A program made the position numbers and the translations under genes. This document shows positions 59,508 through 64,000 of a stretch of DNA of 64,000 bases, piece by piece; positions within the stretch are counted from its first letter, which is position 1, and each line of letters opens with the position of its first letter. The notes beneath the pieces were generated by a model. That model saw only the letters and a program-made list of their open reading frames with translations. It did not search any database and had not been told where the DNA came from. The stretch lies in the NCBI GenBank assembly GCA_028276405.1, contig JAPYWJ010000001.1, forward strand, positions 43,622-107,621. The letters run 5' to 3'. Source of the stretch: Hydrogenobacter sp. Its GTDB lineage: Bacteria > Aquificota > Aquificia > Aquificales > Aquificaceae.

Positions 59508-60640
59508 TCTACAACCCTCCTTACTTTTTCTAAAAACCTATTTGCGTGTCTACTATCCGGAATCTCTTTATACAGCACATCTATAAGACTTTTTAGATCT
59601 TCCTCCCGCATGCTCTTTTCCCTATAACCCCTATCCTTTAGTATTTTATTCCAAAGTAGTGATCCTATGGGTCCTATCTCTTCTATAAAGTACAGCTTTA
59701 CCGCGTTTACTTTTTCCTCTTTGACATATTCGTAGCCGGTATCTTCGTAAAACTCTACATGTATAGGCTGTAAGGATTCTTTTACTTCTAAGCTGTAAAG
59801 GGAAAAGTGGTTTTTAACACCAAGGGTTATACTTGGGTTTGCTGTCTCTATCTTTTCCATGTGATGCAGAAGTTTTAAGATGGAAACACCACGATAGAAG
59901 AATTCGTATAGCCTTTTACCTCCGTTAAGAATCAAGTCAAAAAGTGCGCTGAGTTTTCTACCGCTTATTTCCTTCTTAAGGAGGGTGAGCTCTTCTTCAC
60001 TGTTGACAGTTCCTTCTTTTTCCTTTCTGAGGGTATCCATAGAAGACATGATGATAGGCAGTTCGGGTTCTGTTGCGTAAACCGCCACATAAGTATCATC
60101 CTTTTGTAGCCTTATCTTCTGGGCGCTTTTTAAGGTATAAAGGTTTTGGTAGTAAGAACATACGGGAAGACCTTTTTGGAACATAAGCGTAAGAATAAAT
60201 CTTTCTTTACTACACATGACAAGGTATCCGTCTATATGAGCCCTCTTTATCTGTTCCATGAGTCTATAGATATCAATGTGCGAAAGTTTAATACACGCAA
60301 GAAACTCTTGTCCATAACCTGCAAAGTTGTAGGGATTTGGTGGCGTGTTATACTGGTGTCTGAATATGAGCAAATTAACCACAGGCACTTGGTAGAAAGA
60401 TATGCTACCTTCTGTGCTCTTGGGTTTGTAGTTTTGTGCTGTTATCTCCCTTCTTGTTCCATCTCTATCTACGCTTACACCCCAGAAAAAATCTCCTTCT
60501 GTATAAAGTAGATAATCGTCTGAATTCCAATAAGATATTTGGAAATATCCCGATAACTTTTTATCCGCAATTTCCTGTATGAGGTTTCTAAGGTCCACAG
60601 TATCTAAGCTAAGATCCTTATAAAGAGCTATTCTTTCCAT
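59504..60640 (-). CDS. Uncharacterised PATAN/DUF4388-like protein of the GTPase cassette
   Basis: A 378 aa cytoplasmic protein. Two N-terminal segments look like PATAN/DUF4388 modules: DTVDLRNLIQEIADKKLSGYF with YTEGDFFWGV, and IDIYRLMEQIKRAHIDGYL with FQKGLPVCSYY. The C-terminal half (LSALFDLILNGGKRLYEFFY onward) is helical and unrecognised. PATAN domains occur in bacterial signalling proteins tied to GTPases and roadblock proteins. The ATG at 60640 is chosen because the longer frame extends deep into the GTPase gene with atypical sequence. It overlaps that gene by 13 bases. Confidence 0.7.
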   Translation of the reverse strand: MERIALYKDLSLDTVDLRNLIQEIADKKLSGYFQISYWNSDDYLLYTEGDFFWGVSVDRDGTRREITAQNYKPKSTEGSISFYQVPVVNLLIFRHQYNTPPNPYNFAGYGQEFLACIKLSHIDIYRLMEQIKRAHIDGYLVMCSKERFILTLMFQKGLPVCSYYQNLYTLKSAQKIRLQKDDTYVAVYATEPELPIIMSSMDTLRKEKEGTVNSEEELTLLKKEISGRKLSALFDLILNGGKRLYEFFYRGVSILKLLHHMEKIETANPSITLGVKNHFSLYSLEVKESLQPIHVEFYEDTGYEYVKEEKVNAVKLYFIEEIGPIGSLLWNKILKDRGYREKSMREEDLKSLIDVLYKEIPDSRHANRFLEKVRRVVE

Positions 60641-61188
60641 GTCTTGGCTATCAGTATGTTCTTGAGAGCTTTCACAAAAGTCTCTAACACACCTTTTCCT
60701 TCTATGGCTACCGCTTCCACAAAGTCCGTATCCCATGGGTTATAGATCACCTGCATCTCTTCTACTGGCATGGCATCTGGAAGGTCTCTTTTGTTGTATT
60801 GAACTACCACTGGAAATCTCATGAGGTCTTCTCCCTGCTCTTTCAATACAGCCGCTGTCTCCCTTAGTACTAAAAAGTTTACCTGTTTTCTTTCTATACT
60901 GCTGTCTACTACAAAAACCAGTCCATCAACCTCCTTCATGATGACCTTTCTGAGTGGGTGGAGCCTAAACTGCCCTGGTGTAGTCAAGATCTTCACATCC
61001 ACATTTACTCCATCTATGTCTATACTGCTTACAAACATCTCCACAAAAAGTGTCCTTTGCTCATCAGTTTCCATATTCACAAAATCTCCTTTAGCTATGT
61101 TCTTTTCTTTAAGAATTTCGTATAGCTTTTTAACATTTGTGCTTTTACCAGCCAAGCTTGAACCAAAATAAACTAGCTTTAGCTTCAT
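60628..61188 (-). CDS. MglA-type Ras-like small GTPase
   Basis: A 186 aa GTPase. G1 is GSSLAGKST (9-17), and the G3 region reads TTPGQ (69-73) instead of DxxG, as in MglA proteins. G4 is NKRD (132-135). In other bacteria MglA is a polarity switch for motility or pili, controlled by the roadblock protein MglB. Here a roadblock gene overlaps it upstream by 4 bases and a PATAN-like gene overlaps it downstream by 13. No flagellar, pilus or gliding genes are near. Confidence 0.92.
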   Translation of the reverse strand: MKLKLVYFGSSLAGKSTNVKKLYEILKEKNIAKGDFVNMETDEQRTLFVEMFVSSIDIDGVNVDVKILTTPGQFRLHPLRKVIMKEVDGLVFVVDSSIERKQVNFLVLRETAAVLKEQGEDLMRFPVVVQYNKRDLPDAMPVEEMQVIYNPWDTDFVEAVAIEGKGVLETFVKALKNILIAKTWKE

Positions 61189-61670
61189 GCCCCTATGATC
61201 CTGCTTAATTTCTCCTCAAGAGTCTTCACATCCACCTTTATCTTTTTTGCAGGTACAAGTTTTATGTTAGAAAAGATCTCCTCAAGCTCCTGCGAAGCTT
61301 CTCTCAAAAATAGCCTAACGCTTCCTAATGCAACACCTTTATCCACTAATATGCCTATGAGGAACCTGGGTTTTATGGCTTTTATTATCACATCAACTTT
61401 TTTACCTTCAAACTGTAGAAGGTCAAGTTCCTCTACAGACAGCATTTTGGACATCTCTGAGGCAGCTCCAAATATACCACTCATGAGGCTTGCTATAAAT
61501 TCCGACCTATCTTCTGCAGTTTCTTTACCTTTTATGTCTACAATTCTACCCGCATCATCGCTTAGAACTACTATGTGGGCGGATGTTTTAGAAACAAGAT
61601 TTTCAAGCACTTTACTGATCTTATTTTTGATACTGTCTTCTATCTCGTACTCTATAAGGTCAAGCTCCAT
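61185..61670 (-). CDS. Roadblock/LC7 domain protein (MglB-like GAP candidate)
   Basis: A 161 aa protein with the roadblock fold. Helix 1 is KISKVLENLVSKTSAHIVVLSDDAGRIV, in pieces, followed by LMSGIFGAASEMSKML and strand-rich VDVIIKAIKPRFLIGILVD with ASQELEEIF. A C-terminal helical tail (about 140-161) is added. It probably stimulates or positions the GTPase encoded next. GGGGGAA precedes the ATG. It heads the four-gene cassette; glyA lies 31 bases upstream in the same direction. Confidence 0.88.
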   Translation of the reverse strand: MELDLIEYEIEDSIKNKISKVLENLVSKTSAHIVVLSDDAGRIVDIKGKETAEDRSEFIASLMSGIFGAASEMSKMLSVEELDLLQFEGKKVDVIIKAIKPRFLIGILVDKGVALGSVRLFLREASQELEEIFSNIKLVPAKKIKVDVKTLEEKLSRIIGA

Positions 61671-61701
61671 AAATTCCCCCTTTCTATTAAAAGTTATATC
61701 T

Positions 61702-62973
61702 TTATACCTGTTTTAGCGTGGATATTTTTTCTCTAAGTTCTGGATAAAGAGGAAACTCCTCGCACAGCTCTATAACTTCTCGTCTTACTTGATGAATCAC
61801 CTTCTCATCTGTTATGTTCTTTATGACTTTAGATATAAGCTTGGCTATTCTTCTCATCTCATTTTCTTTCATACCTCTTGTTGTCATCGCTGGGGTGCCT
61901 ATTCTTATACCGCTGGTCTTAACTGGGGGCAACGGATCAAAGGGAACTGCGTTTTTATTGACGGTTATGCTAGCTCTACCAAGAGCGTCTTCTACTTCTT
62001 TACCGGTAAGCCCTGTATTTCTTAGATCCAAAAGCACTATATGGCTATCTGTTCCTCCCGAGACCACCTTAAAACCTTCTTTTATAAACTCTTCAGCCAT
62101 AGCTCTAGCATTAGCTATCACTTGCTTTGCATACTCTTTAAAGTCTTCACTCATGGCTTCTTTGAAGGCTACAGCTTTTGCAGCTATGACATGCATAAGA
62201 GGTCCTCCCTGCATACCCGGAAATACAGACTTGTCTATATCTTTTGCGAACTCCTTTTTACAAAGGATAAACCCGCTTCTTGGTCCGCGCAAAGTCTTGT
62301 GAGTGGTAGAGGTTATAAAGTGAGCAAAAGGTACCGGATTAGGATACACCCCTCCCGCTACAAGACCTGCATAATGTGCCATATCCACCATAAGGTAAGC
62401 ACCTACGCTGTCTGCTATTTCTCTCATCTTCTCCCAGTCTATAACTCTCGGATAAGCTGATGCACCACCTACTATAAGCTTTGGTTTATACTCTTTTGCT
62501 ATTTTGTACATGTTGTCATAGTCTATGGTTTCCGTTTCTGGATGTACACCGTAATAAACTGCGTTGTATATCTTCCCTGAGAAATTGACCTTAGCACCGT
62601 GAGTGAGGTGCCCACCGTGTGCTAAATCCATACCCATTATAGTATCCCCAGGCTTTAACACTGCCATATAAACTGCCATATTTGCCTGACTGCCTGAGTG
62701 AGGTTGTACATTGGCATGCTCTGCACCAAAGAGAGCCTTTGCTCGTTCTATGGCTAAGTCTTCCACTATATCTACAAACTCACAACCTCCGTAATACCTT
62801 CTGTGAGGAAGCCCCTCTGCATATTTGTTGGTCATTACAGAACCTTGCGCTTCCATAACCGCAAGAGAAGTAAAGTTTTCTGAAGCAATAAGCTCAAGAT
62901 GATAGAACTGCCTTTCGTATTCTTTTACTATGGCTGAATAAACTTCCGGGTCCGTATTAAACAGATGTCTCAT
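61702..62973 (-). CDS. glyA: Serine hydroxymethyltransferase
   Basis: PLP enzyme interconverting serine and glycine with tetrahydrofolate (423 aa). [18 protein letters not shown] and [15 protein letters not shown] are the N-terminal hallmarks. The PLP lysine is in [14 protein letters not shown], and [12 protein letters not shown] is near the C-terminus. It overlaps the COG4705-like gene by 17 bases. Confidence 0.96.
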   Translation of the reverse strand: MRHLFNTDPEVYSAIVKEYERQFYHLELIASENFTSLAVMEAQGSVMTNKYAEGLPHRRYYGGCEFVDIVEDLAIERAKALFGAEHANVQPHSGSQANMAVYMAVLKPGDTIMGMDLAHGGHLTHGAKVNFSGKIYNAVYYGVHPETETIDYDNMYKIAKEYKPKLIVGGASAYPRVIDWEKMREIADSVGAYLMVDMAHYAGLVAGGVYPNPVPFAHFITSTTHKTLRGPRSGFILCKKEFAKDIDKSVFPGMQGGPLMHVIAAKAVAFKEAMSEDFKEYAKQVIANARAMAEEFIKEGFKVVSGGTDSHIVLLDLRNTGLTGKEVEDALGRASITVNKNAVPFDPLPPVKTSGIRIGTPAMTTRGMKENEMRRIAKLISKVIKNITDEKVIHQVRREVIELCEEFPLYPELREKISTLKQV

Positions 62974-63700
62974 TTTTCCTCCGTAAGAATATTATATGCT
63001 GTATTGAAAGAAGAAGAACAAATATTGCTAAAGCGGTAAGAGATGCGGAAAGTCTGTCCAAACCTAATCCTCCGTTGGGTTTGGTAAGAAGGTCTCCGAA
63101 AGTAGCTCCGAAAGGCCTCGTAAATATAAAGGCTATCCAGAAGAGAAAATCATCGTAGCCCTTTATTAAAAAGTGAAGAAGTGCAGTAATGCCTATTATG
63201 GTAAGTGTTAGCACGGACGCGCTCAGAAAGTGAAGCCCCATGTTGTCGGTAAGGAAATCCCCAAAAGCTGTGCCCAAGGAGTTAGAAAACAGAACCGCTG
63301 TCCAGAATAGGTATTCTTTAAAAGGGTCATTCATGGGATGTATATGTAGGTTTCTGTACTTAGCATACCAAAGACTAAGCACAATAAAGAGACCCGAGAA
63401 AAGAAACAGACTTCCCTTTAGGTATCCTAAGTGGAAGGTCCTGTCTATCATGTCGGATATTTCCGTGCCAACAGTAGTGGTAAAGATGATGAGAAGCCAG
63501 AAAAGTAGGGCGTTATATCCCTTTACCACCTTAGAGTAGAAAAACATAGCAAGCAAGAAAAGGCTAGCAGTTATGCCAAAACTAACCCTGTAGCCAAGGT
63601 TCAGAGACATAGAAAGATAGTCTCCCAACATCTCGCCCATTGTGGTGGCTACTATCTTCATAAGCCAAAAAAGCAGCGTAATTTGAGGTATCTTATCCAT
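62957..63700 (-). CDS. COG4705-like membrane protein with four internal repeats
   Basis: A 247 aa integral membrane protein built from four similar units, each with FW at the start of a helix and a small-residue motif ending in an acidic residue. The units are [60 protein letters not shown] and [20 protein letters not shown]. About eight helices result. The family is of unknown function; the regular acidic/threonine motifs hint at ion or metal transport. It has an AAAAGGAGG Shine-Dalgarno directly after a hairpin that follows the PepSY gene. Confidence 0.75.
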   Translation of the reverse strand: MDKIPQITLLFWLMKIVATTMGEMLGDYLSMSLNLGYRVSFGITASLFLLAMFFYSKVVKGYNALLFWLLIIFTTTVGTEISDMIDRTFHLGYLKGSLFLFSGLFIVLSLWYAKYRNLHIHPMNDPFKEYLFWTAVLFSNSLGTAFGDFLTDNMGLHFLSASVLTLTIIGITALLHFLIKGYDDFLFWIAFIFTRPFGATFGDLLTKPNGGLGLDRLSASLTALAIFVLLLSIQHIIFLRRKNETSV

Positions 63701-63721
63701 TTCAAAACCTCCTTTTAAAGG

Positions 63722-63739
63722 GCGCCCCGCATGGGGCGC
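63722..63739 (-). terminator. Hairpin between the PepSY gene and the COG4705-like gene
   Basis: GCGCCCC/GGGGCGC forms a 7-bp stem with a 4-base loop, followed on the minus strand by CCCTTT. It lies 11 bases after the PepSY stop and just before the Shine-Dalgarno of the next gene. It may partly terminate transcription, so less of the membrane protein is made than of the PepSY protein. Confidence 0.7.
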
Positions 63740-63750
63740 TAAGGTAATAA

Positions 63751-64000
63751 TCAGTCTTCCTCGCCTTCTTCGTCCTTTTCCACCTTTACCACCTTACCGT
63801 TCTGTGCATCCACTTTTACATCGTAGATATAAGAATCCTTGGCAATCTTAACCCCGTACACGAGTTTTCCGTCCTCATCCTCCAACTCGTAGCCAAGCAC
63901 ATTACCTTGGATGTTAGACTTGGCGATGTTGATGGCTTCCTGCGGACTAATGCGTGCATCCGCAGGATTAGGGGCGTTGTCCTCCCTTGCAAGGGCAAAA
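63751..64000 (-). CDS. PepSY-domain periplasmic protein, C-terminal part (N-terminus outside the window)
   Basis: About 83 residues are visible, read from the right edge. ALAREDN looks like the end of a signal peptide. It is followed by ISPQEAINIAKSNIQGNVLGYELED and YGVKIAKDSYIYDVKVDAQNGKVV, in pieces, the PepSY fold pattern. It ends in an acidic tail (EKDEEGEED). PepSY proteins are small periplasmic domains often linked to protease inhibition or metal handling. The hairpin at 63722-63739 follows. The start codon is beyond base 64000. Confidence 0.8.
   Translation of the reverse strand, partial: FALAREDNAPNPADARISPQEAINIAKSNIQGNVLGYELEDEDGKLVYGVKIAKDSYIYDVKVDAQNGKVVKVEKDEEGEED

Noticed and set aside
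63816..63998. Minus-strand 60-codon ORF at the right edge
   Set aside because: It is out of frame with the convincing PepSY reading frame that covers the same bases and ends at 63751.

Overview
This 64 kb window looks like chromosomal DNA from a thermophilic, hydrogen-oxidising bacterium of the Aquificales (Aquifex / Hydrogenobacter / Thermocrinis group; the genus cannot be fixed by eye). The main reasons are a leucyl-tRNA synthetase that ends before its KMSKS loop (the split alpha/beta LeuRS of this order), an Isp-type [NiFe] uptake hydrogenase operon, a two-domain protein disulfide oxidoreductase of the kind found in hyperthermophiles, MqnE of the futalosine menaquinone route, and short, tightly overlapping genes. 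No tRNA, rRNA, insertion sequence, prophage or CRISPR array was recognised.

Layout. 1-4114: a glycosyltransferase cut by the window edge, then moeB/thiF-lapA-like-mazG-NtrC-type regulator. 4111-15448: a multidrug efflux island, with an RND permease facing away from a seven-gene run (adaptor, TolC, TetR, second TolC, second adaptor, two DHA2 MFS permeases) and a TetR-type operator between them. 15450-18962: class I ribonucleotide reductase nrdA-nrdB behind a strongly structured leader RNA. 19014-22646: rimP-nusA-rlmD and a MoxR ATPase. 22650-23065: tmRNA and its promoter. 24017-24697: a gene-free AT-rich region with diverged direct and inverted repeats and a cluster of DnaA-box-like 9-mers. 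24698-30439: glycosyltransferase, mqnE, bcp, ispH, cpoB-like lipoprotein, uppS, cdsA. 30465-35049: groES-groEL and a hisD-led operon. 35171-38937: ahpC with an unusual thioredoxin-reductase-like partner, heptose kinase, UPF0102 protein, purS-purQ. 38934-44450: Tat-exported transglutaminase, mlaF-like ATPase, leuS alpha, dnaK. 44607-49311: hydrogenase operon. 49323-56372: tmk, DUF4416, murI, accC, DUF3108, TPR, PDO, ArsR regulator, trxA, trxB, Nudix. 56418-58591: exonuclease, dnaJ, mog. 58611-61670: a translationally coupled four-gene cassette (roadblock protein, MglA-type GTPase, PATAN-like protein, periplasmic c-heme/HAMP sensor). 61702-64000: glyA, COG4705-type membrane protein and a partial PepSY protein.

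Themes. Thiol and peroxide chemistry recurs (Bcp, AhpC, two TrxR homologues, thioredoxin, PDO). Two styles of expression signal are visible: Shine-Dalgarno-led genes behind good TTGACA-17-TATAAT promoters (groES, dnaK, hydrogenase), and many first genes whose start codon lies only 6-10 bases after a TATAAT-like box with no Shine-Dalgarno, which suggests leaderless transcripts. The best candidates for something undescribed are the GTPase/roadblock/heme-sensor cassette, the nrdA leader RNA and the repeat region at 24 kb.
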